Source of the DNA: Rhizophagus irregularis
Lineage: Eukaryota; Glomeromycota; Glomeromycetes; Glomerales; Glomeraceae
Direction: 5' to 3'
NCBI RefSeq assembly: GCF_026210795.1
Contig: NC_089431.1
Location: 2,976,001-3,040,000, forward strand
Length of the DNA stretch: 64,000 bases
Below the pieces are notes generated by a model. It was not told the origin of the DNA and searched no databases. It saw only the letters and a list, made by a program, of their open reading frames with translations. The translations under genes and the position numbers were made by a program. Numbering within the stretch: position 1 is the stretch's first letter; the number at the start of each line of letters is the position of its first letter. This document shows, one piece after another, positions 47,436-60,363 of this stretch.

Positions 47436-50070
47436 TTAATTTTTTTTTTTCATTTTTTCATAAAAATCATCACTTTTTTTTACATTTTATTTTTTTTTTA
47501 AAAAAAAAAAACTTCATCCATTACATCATTGTTTTTAATATTTCATCCAAAAATTTTTTTTTCTAACGCATTATTTTTTAATATTTTTTTTTTTCTCTCT
47601 GTTTTGGGAGTGAACTTTTTTATTTGTCCATTTTATTATTTAATTATGTTTGGTTGGAAGGCGAGTTTTTTAGGTTTATTTATTTATTTTTTTTTTCTTT
47701 TAAAAAAAGAAAAAAAAAAAAAAAAGTAAAATTATTTGTACATAAATCAATTTGCTTTATTTGAACAATTTAGAAAAAACGAGACAAACAACTTTTATTA
47801 GCTCTCTGAACTTTTTAAAAAAAAAAGCGAAGAAATTATACATTTTTTAAAAAAGACATTTTTTTTTAATGAATATTTTTTATTTACTAAAAAAAAAAAA
47901 TTTTCCCTTTAATTATTATTATTATACATAGAAAATAAAAATATTCATTGTACATAGAATTGATTTAACTATATTTTTTTTCTTTTTCTTTTTTTTTTTG
48001 TTATTTTTCTTATTAGTCAGATTTCTCCCCCCCTCACTATTTTTTTTTTATCTTCTTAGCATTTAAAAAATTTTTATATATAATAATTATATATACGGGC
48101 ATATTTAAAAAAAAAAAGCAAAATAATTAAATGCTTAATAAAAAATGAGAATTTTTTTTAATAATAATAGTATATTTTGATCTCATGAGTTTTGGGGGCT
48201 GTCATTTGGCTGTTATTTTTTTTTTAATTTAATAATAATAATAAATTTATTATGATAAAATTATTTAAAATTATTTTATTTTATAAACTTTAAAAATTTC
48301 TAAAATAATAATTATTATTTTCGTGGCGCAATAATTGTAACAAAAACAATTTTAATAATCTTTTGATAATATTTATTATTGTTTTTTACTCTTTTTTACT
48401 CTTTTTTTTTTACCGATTTATATTTTATTAACCAAGAATTACGTAAATCGTTATAAAAGAATCGTACTATTATTTATATTACCTGCAAAAAACTTGTTAT
48501 ATTAATTTTTGAGCGAGTCATACGCGCTTTTTTCCTTTATACTTTTGCGTATCAAAGGGTAAACAAAAAAAAACTTTTTTTCCCTTACACAAGGTTTCCC
48601 ATAAATTTGGCAATCCTTTTTTTATTTTCAAAACTATAATTGTCAAAATTTTTTAAGTAAAAAAAAATCAGGTTTTTATTATATATTGACATATTAGGAT
48701 GGGTAATACCATACTTATACATTTATACGGTTAATATGAAATATGAAAATTCATTTTATTATATATACAGATATGAAACAGATCGATAATAAAAAAGGCT
48801 AATTTTGGTTTCAAAATAAAAAAAAAACAATGAAATATATGTCGATGATGACCCGGATGGCCTGATTTTTAATCATGTGATGTATTTATTTTTTTTTATA
48901 ATGCCACGTTTTAGTTTAACAAATGTTTTTGAATAATTGCTGATGTAATTACCTTAATTTAGAAAGTTCCTGCCCAAGTTAATTTATAAAATATATTATT
49001 ATTGTCTCTATTCATCTTATTCAATCTACTATTCAATCTATTCAATCTATTTCATGCCAATAATGCACTCCACAATGTATGATTAGTTATAGAGGAAAAC
49101 CGATAAAGCGACCAACTCGTGAAAAAAAATGGGACCGAATATGCGATGAGTCATAATATCAATCTCAAAATAAATATTCTCAATATGTTATGACTCACAT
49201 TCCTTATAATGTCATAATTTCATAATCTTAATGAAAATTATATCCAAATTAATATAAACGATCCTCTTTATTTATCTTAGGTTCTAAATACGCCTTAATG
49301 CAGTAAAATGTTGTAGTTTATAGCGGTTTTTTTTTTTTATACATACATTTAATATAAGCATTTGATACGGTTAAGGGGTGGCAAAAACCTGTTTGGCGTA
49401 CAGAACTATTTTCATTTACGAGTTTATAATATCATCAAAAATAAATTTTAATTTCCTTATTATGGTATTTTTTTTTTTTAAATATACAAATTTATTTTAT
49501 ATTTGTTTGTTTTGGGGGAGTAATTGCAGGAGAACTTCTGTTGTGTTGGATGTTGGATGATTTTTATTTTAACATATTTAAACAAACTTTGGCATATTTT
49601 TTTTAAAAAGAGATATTTAAATTTTTTTTTTTCTTACATGATTTACTCCCGCCAATTGTGGCCCCTTCACCAGAATAACAACAATGATCGATAACAGATG
49701 CAAAATAATTCTATTACTTTTTTTTTTTATTTTACCGATCTTTTAAAATAATTTTGTTCAAAAAATAGTTATTAAGTTAACTTATTAAGCCATATAATAT
49801 AAATGAACGAATTACGATTTAGGTTAAGTGTGATCTTTCATATCAGCGAATCAATTTTGGATAGATGAAAAAAAAAATTATATTATTTTTTATATATATT
49901 TTTAAAAAAACCATCGATTAAAAAAAAAATTTAAAGTTTTTTGATTTTTTTTTGACTATTGTTTTCTACTGTGTAATTTTAATTTATTTGACTACTTGAA
50001 CAGAATTACAGATTACATATTAGTACATACTACATACAATACGTACATAAAAAAAACATTAAATATATTT
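47436..50070. other. gene-free, homopolymer-rich region
   Basis: It holds long A and T runs and the 3' flank of the Ecl1-like gene. There is a small tandem ATTCAATCTA repeated three times (49017-49050). No frame has family features. Confidence 0.55.
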
Positions 50071-50082
50071 TTATCCCGTCTC

Positions 50083-50450
50083 ACAAAAAAAAAAATGTAA
50101 AAAAAAATATTGTAAAAAAAAATAAAAATTGTAAAAAAAATAAAATTTGTAAAAAAAAAAAATTGTAAAAAAAAAATTTGTAAAAAAAAACATTGTAAAT
50201 AAAAAAACATTGTAAATAAAAAAAACATTGTAAATAAAAAACATTGTAAATAAAAAAGCATTGTAAATAAAAAACATTGTAAATAAAAAATACATTGTAA
50301 ATAAAAAAAATGTAAAAAAGAAATATTATAAAAAAAAAATATAATATTAAAAATATCGTAAAATAAAAATATTGTGTAAAAAAAAAAATATTTTTTAAAA
50401 AAAATAATACTTATATTACATTGTAAATAAAAATATTGTAAAAAAAAAGT
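50083..50450 (+). repeat. ACATTGTAAAT minisatellite
   Basis: Roughly twenty imperfect copies of a 14-19 bp unit, AAAAAACATTGTAAAT and shorter variants differing in A-run length. Open frames on the minus strand here (repeating FLFTMF-type peptides) are artefacts of the repeat. Confidence 0.8.
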
Positions 50451-52019
50451 TTTTTTTGATTCCATTTTAGATTTTATACGGTTACTAATTATATCTTATT
50501 TATTTTATTTATCTTATTTATCTTTTACTTATCTTATTGAAATGGACATATATATTTTTTTTCTTCTTTTTTTTCTTTCTTTCTTCTTTTCCTGTGTTTC
50601 ATTACCCCGAAAATAATTATCCTTATAAAGAATCTACCCATGTTCATAAAAAAATAATTATGAACACGTTTTTTATATTGCACACACTATACGCACTATA
50701 CACACTACACATAAATGTTTATATTTATATTTATATAATATACATTATTTTTTTTATTATAATAAGTTTAAACTTTTTAAGGGAAATTAAATTTCAACAC
50801 ATGATATTTCTTTGATTGTTGTTATTAAGGTTTTTTCTTTTGTTTTTCTTTCAGAAGAAAGAAAAAAGAACATTGTTAAAAAAAAAATAGTTTATAAATA
50901 GGCAATATAATAACAATATGATTAAATAGTGTTGATTTAAACTAAAATAAATATAGTAGTATATCTCTTTTTCTGCTATAAACCCTAAAACGGCCGTTTA
51001 CGGTCCAAAATTTTGCCTGCAATTTTTTTAGCCTAAATGCTTTAAATGCTGCTAAATGTTGTTAATTATCCTTTATTTAAAAATTCTAAAAATCAAAAAA
51101 AGGTTAGTATAAATTCTTGTCCAATCATATTGGGATTCATCACAGTGTTAATCAAATGACGAAATGTCGTGAGACCATCACAAATCTTGTTGATTTAACA
51201 TCTTTTTTCATGCATTAAATAAAAAAGAGAATTATTGAGAATAAAATACAACATGATATTTTTTTTTTTTTTTGAGTCGTACAAAATAATACGTGGGAAA
51301 ATGTCACCTGGTTGATGCGTTTTAGAATTAATGCATCAAAATGTTCTGAATTTCAACTGTTTATTATATTTGATTTTTAATACTACAAAGAAAATGAACA
51401 TCTTTTACATCTTTTTCAAATCAATTAATGCTTTTATATTTTTTATTACTGGTTCAATCATCATGTGTTCATGTTTGAAATACAAATGATATTCAGAAGT
51501 TATTTTACTAAAAAAAAAATAAATAAAATAACGTAAAGATAAATGCATCGTTACATTTTATACATAAAAATCATGGTAAATACTTTTTTTGATTTGCTCG
51601 ATTTCAATATCAAATTACATAAAAAGTTTATCAAGAAAGATATTATTTTAGAAGAAACGATAAGCTATTATATAAATATCGTGATACGTTAAATGCAGAT
51701 TACATAACTTGATAACGGAAGATGCATACTTTAAGAGAACAAACTTTCCATAAGTTCATATGCTTATCTAATTATTTTATTATTTATTAACCTAGTATGA
51801 ATTTCATTTATTCCGAATATTTGAAATTTGAATAAAAAAGTACTGGAATATTGAAAATTATCGAAAGCGAATCAATTTTTTTTAAAAAAAAATTAAAGTT
51901 AGATATGATGCAAATAATTTTGATTTAATCTGATTACATGTTATTGGTTTATCTTGACTGGTTATCTATTGGTTGTTTAAAAATATACCTCAACTTTAAC
52001 ATGTTTATACCGGTATTAA
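50451..52019. other. gene-free AT-rich region
   Basis: No supported gene. It has short (ACACTAT)n-like words at 50680-50710 and scattered homopolymers. 51000-51700 is of slightly higher complexity but has no open frame of interest. Confidence 0.5.
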
Positions 52020-52830
52020 CCTTTAACAAACCCTTTTTATTTTTTTTTTAAATATGGGGACTAATTTTTTTTTTAAAAAAAAAATATTAAAGTATTAACC
52101 TGTTTTAAATATTGATAATGAATTTTCAGAATTATGTTTTTTTTAAAATTAAATATTATAATTACTGATTTACATATTATTGGTATTTCTTTAACAAACC
52201 CTTTTATTTTTTAAATATATAGTAACTAATTTTTTTTTTAAAAAAAAAATATATTTATAATAATTAAAGTATCCTGTTTTTATATAAAATATTGATAATA
52301 AATAAGATTTAATTCTAAATTTTCAGAATCATGTTTTTTAAAATTAAAGTAATAAACTAAATTATAATTACTGATATTTTTTGACAAGTTAACATCTTTT
52401 TTAAATAATTTTTTTTAAAAAAAAAATATTAATAATAATTGAAGTATTAACCTGTTTTTATATAAAATATCAATAATAAATATGATTTTAATTCTAAATT
52501 TTCAGAATCATATTTTAAATTGAAGTAATAAAATACAATATCTTCCATATTACTAGTATTATAATTACTGATCTTTTTGACAAATTAACAAACTCTTTTT
52601 ATTTTTTAAATATATATTAACTAATTTTTTTTGGGTTAGTTACATAATTCAGTAAAGTTCTTTTAAATGAATAAATAAATATTTTTGGGAAGAAAAAGTT
52701 TGAGGTTAAAAAATATATATTAATAATAATTAAAATTTTAATCTGTTTTTATATAGAACTGAATACTGTTAATAAATAAGATTTTAATTCTAAATTTTCA
52801 GAATTAAATTTTCAAAATTAAAGTAATAAT
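52020..52830 (+). repeat. tandem array with a unit of about 170-195 bp
   Basis: Four diverged copies share ACAAACCCTTTTTATT, then AACTAATTTTTTTTTAAAAA, then CCTGTTTTTATATAAAATAT and TTCTAAATTTTCAGAATCAT. Unit starts are near 52025, 52194, 52384 and 52577. The last unit is interrupted by a segment of about 70 bp at 52635-52707 that is absent from the others. Confidence 0.7.
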
Positions 52831-53075
52831 AAAACTTTTTATAATATTAAATTTAATAATAATACAAAATTATATAAAAATATACCATTATATTATTTAT
52901 ATAATAATTAATAATTAATGGTTATTTTACTATATATCATAAGTTAAAAGAAATTTAATTAATTGATTTTAAACTGAATAATTAGATAAAATTTAATAAA
53001 TAATTTTACTTTAAATCTATAGTTAGAAAAATTATTATTATATTAAATAATAATAAGTTAATTTAAACTTTTAAT
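52831..53075. other. AT-rich spacer
   Basis: Only low-complexity A/T sequence is seen. Confidence 0.6.
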
Positions 53076-53646
53076 TACCGTATACTGCATATTGTGGACT
53101 ATAGTACCTCCCATGTATAGTATCCCTTTTGAAAAATTTCATAGAATTGTATAATACCCAGAGGATATTTTACAATTATCTCGTGATCCAGTAATCAGAT
53201 TTGAGCCATCTTTTTTTTGTTTGATAACTCTCATTGAGCTCTTCAAATAAAAAAAAGATCACTCAAATTGGACCAGTAGATCATGAGATATTTGTAAAAA
53301 ACAGAATTTTTAAGTTTTGTTTAATACTCAGGGGTATAGGGTCAAACCTCTGATTTTTGCAAGATATCCAGGTACTGTAGTCTGCTATATACGGTATATA
53401 TTGCAATCTACAGTACTCTGAGTATCTTGCAAATTTTAAAGGTTTAGTTCTGTACTCCCTCTACTATTACATGAATTTTTACTATTAATAAAAGGTGTTT
53501 AAACTTATAAAATAATTAGGATATTGTTACACATCACACCTAAAATATTTGCTGGATTATTTAAATAATAAAATTAATGGAGAATATGACTTCTTTTTTA
53601 AGGGATACTATACATAAGAAAGTACTATAACCTGCAATATATGGTA
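53076..53646. mobile_element. compound hairpin element: two related MITEs sharing a junction
   Basis: The outer ends TACCGTATACTGCATATTG (53076) and, inverted, TACCATATATTGCAGG (ending 53646) continue into matching TATAGTAC and ATGTATAGTATCCCTT blocks. A third, inner palindrome is centred near 53390. Its left half, read inverted, gives TACCGTATATAGCAGAC and CAGTACCT. 53076-53396 therefore forms one element with TACCG ends, and the right part forms a second. Within the first, two blocks (53156-53213 and 53246-53301) form a further inverted pair. Confidence 0.7.
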
Positions 53647-53842
53647 AATTAAAATTTTTAATTTAATAAACAATTCAATCAACTTTACTTTCAGTTAAAT
53701 TTAAATTAATTAATTAATTTATAATTTATATATTACAATATTTTTTATAAATATATTTTTCTTAAAATTGTATATAATTTTTTAAAAATAATGCATTAAA
53801 AAATATTTATATTTATTTATAAAGAATAAATAATTGTAAATT

Positions 53843-54279
53843 ATATGGTGGCTGTCACCTATAAACAACAATAGTCCGAAATTTTGAAATTTATTTATTT
53901 ATATTGTGTAACTTATGTTTTAAAGTACTTTGTTAAAATATTAATTGCCGCGTGAGCGGCAAAATTTTTTTTTTGCCATATTACATGGAATTCTTGTGGA
54001 TTTCCATGGAATTTTTGTAAAATCCATAAAAATTACATGAAAACTAGTCCGAAATTTTATATTTTTATTATTGCTACTTATTAAAATTATCCAACTTTAG
54101 CCCATAATATTAATTAAAATTCTTATTAAATTCTATAAAATAATCTGATAGAAATGTTCAGTACATGTTGCTATATCATTTTATCGGTTTAGTTTTTTCT
54201 TTTTACTATTCAATTTACAATTTATAAAAATTTGAAGTCACTTAATATTAGTGTGGTTTATAGGTGACAGCCACCATAT
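53843..54279. mobile_element. 437-bp element with a perfect 24-bp TIR and 5-bp flanking duplication
   Basis: ATATGGTGGCTGTCACCTAT and four more bases (AAAC) begin at 53843, and their exact reverse complement ends at 54279. AAATT flanks both sides (53838-53842 and 54280-54284). No open frame. Inside, TAGTCCGAAATTTT occurs twice in direct orientation and TTGCCGCGTGAGCGGCAA is a small palindrome. Confidence 0.85.
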
Positions 54280-54284
54280 AAATT

Positions 54285-56782
54285 TGAAATTGAATTAAAA
54301 AACTGTATTATAAAAAAATACAAGAATGCAAGTTTACTTTCATTATATAAAATCAATATAAAAAAGTGAATTCCAATATTGTAACTCACTTTTGTTATAT
54401 AGAATCAAATAGTTTTAAGTTAACAGGTCATTCAGATTATATTAATATTATAATCTGAATTAATGCTAAATTGTAATTACTAAACCTGAATTAAAAAACT
54501 CAGGTCAATCTATTAGGTTATCTGAATTTAGTCAACCTATTTAAAACTTTATAATTTTTTATATGTTTATAATAATAATAATATTGTTTATATTTAACTT
54601 TATTTATTTAAAAGTATTATTAAGAATTAAATTTATTTTAAAAGAATATATATAATAAACTAATATTACTAACAGCTATTTAATTAGTTGTAATAAGTAT
54701 TATAAAGTATAAAATATTATATTATTATTATATAATTATTAATCAAATAAATTTTACTACATTACATATTGGCTAATAAAAGAAGTCTCTAAAAGTTTGG
54801 GAAATATTTTTGTAATCAGTTAAGAGAGATTATCATAAAAATTATCAGCCAATAAATTAAACTACGCCTACTTCTGATGTTTATATTTACCACTTTACAT
54901 TTATTGTAATAATTGTATATATTCATGTCAATATTCTAGAAATTTATTTCACTTTCAACTATTTTTATTAAAAGAAGCAATGGTTAAGTACCCATTTGTT
55001 ATAAATAATATAAAAGATAAATAGCTTTGGATAATTATATGAAAACTATTAATGAAGCAAATAGTGAAAAATTAGGAATTTATTAGTTACTACTGAAAGC
55101 AACAGTAAAAATTAAAATAGCAATATTTTATGAAATAAAAAATAAATTAAAACAATATGCTAAATATATGAGTTCTTATAGAGTAAGAATTAAATACATA
55201 AAAAGTAAATTCTTTTGGATTTTTAATGGTCATATACATTAATATAATTAAAAATCTGGTAATTACAAGTGTATATTTCATGATGAAGAGGCTTATAATA
55301 TTTTAAGTTAGATTTTTAATAATACTAATTGAAAGGTAAAATATTTTAGTTATTTATAAAAAACATTTGTATTAATTTATGTACTATCTCAAGATAAAAA
55401 TGATCCCAATTTTCTTTAATATTCTGATGATATTAATATAATAATAAAAGCAGATCTACTTTAAGAATTTGATTCAAATTTACAAAAAAAAAAAACAAAA
55501 CAAAAGTCCATTCAAGTTACTGTAAAATGGAAAGAGAAAATTAGTTTAGATGTATAAAATATAGTAAATTCTATAGATTATATATTAATATCTTTTATAG
55601 TATCATAAAAAAGAGTAATTTAATGTACAATATTGTAGATGCACATAAATATATTATAATAAAATTATATTTCCTAGCATATTAGTAAATTAGTAAAATA
55701 TTTAAATTAAAAAATATATCTATATTTTTTTAATATAAATATTATATTATATTACCTCCATTAATTTCTAACTAATTTATTATATTCATAATTTTTTAGT
55801 TTTGGAAGATTGCATAAAATATCATTACAATAATAATAAAGAATTCTATTTTCATGTATATCATATTGTTTCCATCTTTTATTATAAATATCATTGTTAA
55901 ATGTAATATATATTATATAAAATACAAATTCAAATATTTTGATAGATCATAGTATTTGGGATAATGGATTAGGAGAAACAATAAATTAGATGTAATTTAC
56001 ATAATAATATATATAATAAAAGGAGGGTTAAATATGATTCTATATACTGTTGTGAAAAGAAGTTTAAATATATAAAAAAGGAAATGTTTTTTTAAGTTTT
56101 AGAGAATCAGATTATATAATATTAATAGTTTTATGAGAATAATTAAAGCCTAATTTCTCCAATTAGCCAATATGATTATTTTAATTTTAACCATTTTAAC
56201 CTATTTTTATCATTAGTATGTAATAGGTGAAAGATTAAAAAAAAAAATATAATTATACTTATCTTATATTATTCATTAATTTTAAATGCATTTTGTAAAC
56301 TCATATATGCTTTAAATAGAATCATTAATGAAACTTAATTATATTTGAATATTTTTTTAATATTTCTGAACCAATTTCAAATACTAAAATAGTTTCTAAG
56401 ATTATACTAGTATTTGGGCAAAAAAGGCTATTAAATTCATATATCCTTTACTGTAAATTCTAAAGAAAAGATCTTTAAAATGGATTTTATCTAATTAGCA
56501 ATAGTATTTACTGAAGCTAGTATATGTAGTTCTTTTATAATGAGAAAAGTGCATATCTTTATTTATATTATTAAAATAATTCAATTAAAATTTATCTGTA
56601 ATACTTAAAAAAAATATAATAAAAGTACCAGAATGGTAATTGTTTAGAATAGCTATTATGAGTTTTTTTAATGTAATAAATAGTAATATGATGTATCCCC
56701 TGCTATTAAATTTTATAATAAATGTATGCTTAACTTTTTTTTTAAAAAAAAAAGGAATAGGCATTAAAACAAAAGTATTTGA
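54285..56782. other. gene-free AT-rich region
   Basis: No supported gene. Possible hairpin words are ATTGGCTAATA and TATCAGCCAATA at about 54765-54855. The rest is low-complexity with stops in all frames. Confidence 0.5.
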
Positions 56783-57011
56783 ATTATACTTGTAGCCGAA
56801 ACCTTTTCACGTGATTTTCAGCCACGTCTTTAAATCAAAATTAAGTTAAAAAATGATAAAAATTAATCTTTACATCCAGCCAAAACTATAATATAAAGTC
56901 TTTGAAGTTTCGGATGGATTTCTGGATAGTTTTTAACAATTTATTATAATTAAATTACTGAAAGTCCGAAACCCTGTCCAGCTTCATAGAGGTTTCAGCT
57001 ACATGTATAAT
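56783..57011. mobile_element. 229-bp MITE with TTGA flanks
   Basis: The left end ATTATACTTGTAGCCGAAAC and the right end, inverted, ATTATACATGTAGCTGAAAC match at 18 of 20 positions. TTGA lies on both sides (56779-56782 and 57012-57015). A TCACGTGA box lies inside (56807-56814). No coding capacity. Confidence 0.65.
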
Positions 57012-58617
57012 TTGAATTATATAAAATAATAGCCAAAAGAGGATAATTTACAAAATAATTTCTTATTATAATAAATTAAATAGTATAAAACTAATTTTAA
57101 CTTAGAGTGGTTTAATCTAGATGATTTAACCTACTAGTAAATTTTATATAATTATATAATTTTGCCCAAATTTTTTAAAAAAATTTATACATTCATTATA
57201 CTCTATAATATCCAAATAAATAAAATCTATATAAAGTGAAATGAATAATAACAAAAATAATTTTTTTTTTATAAAAAAAAAAAAGATTGATGTAAAATAT
57301 AAATTCTGGAAGGTGATTCACCCAGGTTATTTAACCCAGGGGCAAGTTAATTAAATAATAGTAATTTTAAATATTTAGTATTAATATTAATTAGAAAATG
57401 AAATTCCATTTAATATATTTATAATTATAAAAGTAATGTAAGGAACAATACAAATTTTTACAAATTTAAAATTAGTTTTTTTAATTGTACTTTTAAATAA
57501 TAAAAATATAATAATAAAGTTTTCGGCAGTTTTCAGTTATTTAATAATATTGTAAATAAAATAATAATAATGTTCGCATCTGCAGGAGGTTTTAACGGCT
57601 TAACCTTAATTACGTTTTTGTAATTACGCGAAACCTAACTAATAAATAAGATTCATGGGCATTAAAGAAAAATGTAAACTGAAATAATTCAAAATAATAA
57701 AAATTCTATTGGATAGTATTTTATATTAATATTATTTCAATACAATTTATTTTAAATTGATTTTTTAAAAATACATCTTGTATTCAACCGATATTTTTTT
57801 TAATTATAGATTTAATATATTTAGCAATTCTTTTAATTCTACTTATGTTTAAGGCAATTATCTATTAAAAGAGCATTAATATTTAACGGTTATACCCGTT
57901 TGGTATTATCAATTATCACATGATGCCAGAAAGAAATCAGCTAATATGCGGCGCATAAGGAGTTTTACCTCTCAGAGTTACCTGCTAGAATTAATTTATA
58001 CATAACTTTCGGTATCATGCTGATTAAATAAATTAGTTATTGCAAATAGTTTGTCGATATAAAATATTTGCTTAATCTTACAAAAGGATTTGTTTCAAGT
58101 TAAATATAATTTATCTTACAAAAGGATTTGTTTCAAGTTAAATATAATTTTTGTTCTCATTATCGAAAGTGGTAAATGATTCCATACCTCTACGTTATCT
58201 TTTTAATGATAATTCAGCTATTGATGCTTCATTTACATACATTTACATATAAAAAGTCCAATTGCAAATAAGAAATCACATCTTTGAATGGAGACGGTCA
58301 TATAATTCTAAGCCGTAAAAAATCACAACAGATCGAAAATATAGAATACTTATATTTAGTACGACCGCATGATTTCAAAATTCCAGAAATTACTAGCATG
58401 GTGAAATAAAAGATTTTGATTTGTCATAATGATTGCCAAGCTTTTAATGTTGACAAGATGATGAATATACAAATATGGCGAATAATAAATTTTTACTCAT
58501 CAGATATTCAGATTTACGATAAAATAAATGAATATGATAATCATTACCAAAGCGAAGATATGAAAATTAAAGCTTTTTGACACGAGTAATCTGCGTAGGT
58601 CAATCCCATAATTTTAA
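57012..58617. other. gene-free region upstream of the U1 gene
   Basis: No supported gene. An exact tandem duplication with a period of about 38 bp (TTACAAAAGGATTTGTTTCA and following) lies at 58078-58152. 57890-58020 and 58160-58560 are less AT-biased but contain no recognisable coding or RNA motif. Confidence 0.5.
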
Positions 58618-58618
58618 A

Positions 58619-58627
58619 ATTTTATAC
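58619..58627 (+). promoter_or_regulatory. TATA-like box of the U1 snRNA gene
   Basis: TTTTATACA lies about 32-40 bp upstream of the predicted U1 5' end. I could not recognise a proximal sequence element. Confidence 0.35.
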
Positions 58628-58658
58628 AAGTAATTATAGAATGCTATGACTAATACTC

Positions 58659-58821
58659 ATACTTACCTGGCGCGGCATCTCTGTTATCAATGAAGGCAAA
58701 GATGCGGGTGGTGGCTGCTGGCATTGCACTGCGCCAGAGGCTATTGCTCCGAACACTCATAAAAGTGTCTCGAGCGCACAATTTATGATTGTTGGGTGAT
58801 CATGGTTCGCCGGGATTACCC
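58659..58821 (+). ncRNA. U1 spliceosomal snRNA
   Basis: The 5' end ATACTTACCTGGC is the universal U1 head that base-pairs with 5' splice sites. Length is about 163 nt, against 164 in human U1. Stem-loop I is formed around GGCATCTCTG and CAAAGATGC with a loop containing ATCAATGAAGG, the U1-70K site. Stem-loop II has GCATTGCACTGCGC, the U1A-type loop ATTGCACT. Stem-loop III is ACACTCATAAAAGTGT. The Sm site is CAATTTATG. The final stem-loop pairs GGGTGATC with GATTACCC around ATGGTTCGCCGG. All elements occur in the right order, so identification is secure. The 3' end is set at the base of the last stem. It stands alone, about 420 bp upstream of the RINGv gene on the same strand. Confidence 0.96.
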
Positions 58822-59240
58822 TTAAATTCTATTTAAATAAGCGGGTTGGGTGATAAGTGATAAAAGGAAAGTGATGAAAAATAAAATAAATATCATAAAT
58901 ATATATATTTGTAAATAATGCAAATAAATTCATTGTTTGTACAAATTCTTTTTTGTGAAATTTCTCCTTGTGGCCCTTGTGGTCCTTTGTTAATTTAAAT
59001 ATAAATTCCATTGAAATTGAAATTATCCTTTAATTTTCTCATTCTTCGTTTTCATTAGTTTTACTATAAAGTAATATGAACTAATACAAGTCTTGATTCA
59101 CGTCATTTTTGTCACAATCTAACTCCTAGTCAATCAGGTGATAATCATTTTCATGTGTCATTATTTATTCATTCATTTTCAAAACTAGTTGCTTAAATAA
59201 AATTTTTCTCGTTTTTTAGTGAATTCACACGATCTTTCAA
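58822..59240. other. spacer between U1 and the RINGv gene
   Basis: It contains the promoter of the RINGv gene and no gene of its own. An open frame on the minus strand (58829-59011) lies in this spacer but shows no family features. Confidence 0.5.
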
Positions 59241-60363
59241 ATGACGAGCACTAATAATTTATGTAAAAGTAATTCTGAGAGCGGTCTATTCGAGGAAAAC
59301 TCTTGCGGGAGTTCAAGTTCTGTAGAATATGAAGGAATGAAGTATAGGTGGGAGCAATTTAGAAACACGACTGAAAGTAATGATAATTTTGCGGAAGAAT
59401 TTATAAACGAAGCAGAATCTGAAAAACCGTCTCAAGAACCTAATATTGAGAGTAATGATGATAACGTATCAGAAGATAAAATGTGTCGTATATGTTTTGC
59501 TGGAGCCGAAGAAGAAAGTAGTCTTGGTCGTCTAATTTCGCCGTGTCTATGTAAAGGAACTATGAGGGTAACTATAATGATAATTTTATTTTACACGTTT
59601 TTTTAAGTATTTATTTTAATGCATTGACTTATATTATATCAATTAAAAGTATGTTCATGTGGAATGTTTAAATCAATGGAGATTAAGAAGTCAAAAAAAA
59701 TCCAGTTTTTTTCAGTGTGATGAGTGTAAATACAAATATGCGTTCCGAAGAACAACAATAGCTAAATTTGCTACTAATGAATGTAAGTGAAAAAAGTTAC
59801 AAATTTATTTATTAATTCTTGAATGGGCAAATTCTCACTAATTAAATTTGTTATAAATACTATTATTTTGAATTGTCCAATAAGTTGTTCTTACACTTGT
59901 TACATTATCATTCTTTGTATTTTGTGTTTTCATGGGAGGTTTTCTTGCAAAATTTCTCCTTTATCTTTATCCTATCTCGGGCGATTTCGAAGATGATAAT
60001 GATATTGAAGAAGATGAAGAGCCATTATTTAAAGAACCTATAACAATAGCAACAATATTTACTATTGACTATCTTCATGTCACGTTAGGGTTTATGCTTG
60101 TGGGTATTATAGGATTTATACAATTATTATTTTCTATAATGTGGTTTGGTCCAATTCCTTCATGGAATACGTTTAGGTTCGGACCAACCGGAGGTAGTGT
60201 TGGAAGAGGACGAAATGATGGACTAGCGGGTATTTTTATAGGTGTTATTGTAGTAGTAGGCGTTCTTAAAGCTGTATGGGGAATGTATAAATTGGTTAGA
60301 GGAGCAAGTAGAAAATTATTGGAAAGAGTCGAATTAACAATTCTTGAAGTGAACGAATCGTAA
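59241..60363 (+). CDS. RINGv (MARCH/Doa10-type) membrane E3 ubiquitin ligase
   Basis: Three exons: 59241-59567, 59650-59782 and 59885-60363, in frame, 312 residues. The RING variant domain has the C4HC3 ligands Cys82, Cys85, Cys102, Cys104, His112, Cys115, Cys132 and Cys135. The intron between exons 1 and 2 splits it after KGTMR. Three hydrophobic segments follow: one at the start of exon 3 (VLTLVTLSFFVFCVF and onward), one around YLHVTLGFMLVGIIGFIQ, and one around GIFIGVIVVVGVLKAVW. Between the first two lies an acidic loop (EDDNDIEEDEE). The N-terminal 75 residues are acidic, Ser-rich and probably disordered. MARCH-type ligases ubiquitinate membrane proteins. The exon 3 start is set by the in-frame acceptor at 59884, which restores a full first TM segment. 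Substrate and compartment are unknown. Confidence 0.88.

Noticed and set aside
50013-50465. Long minus-strand frames rich in Phe, Leu and Tyr
   Set aside because: They are produced by the ACATTGTAAAT minisatellite.
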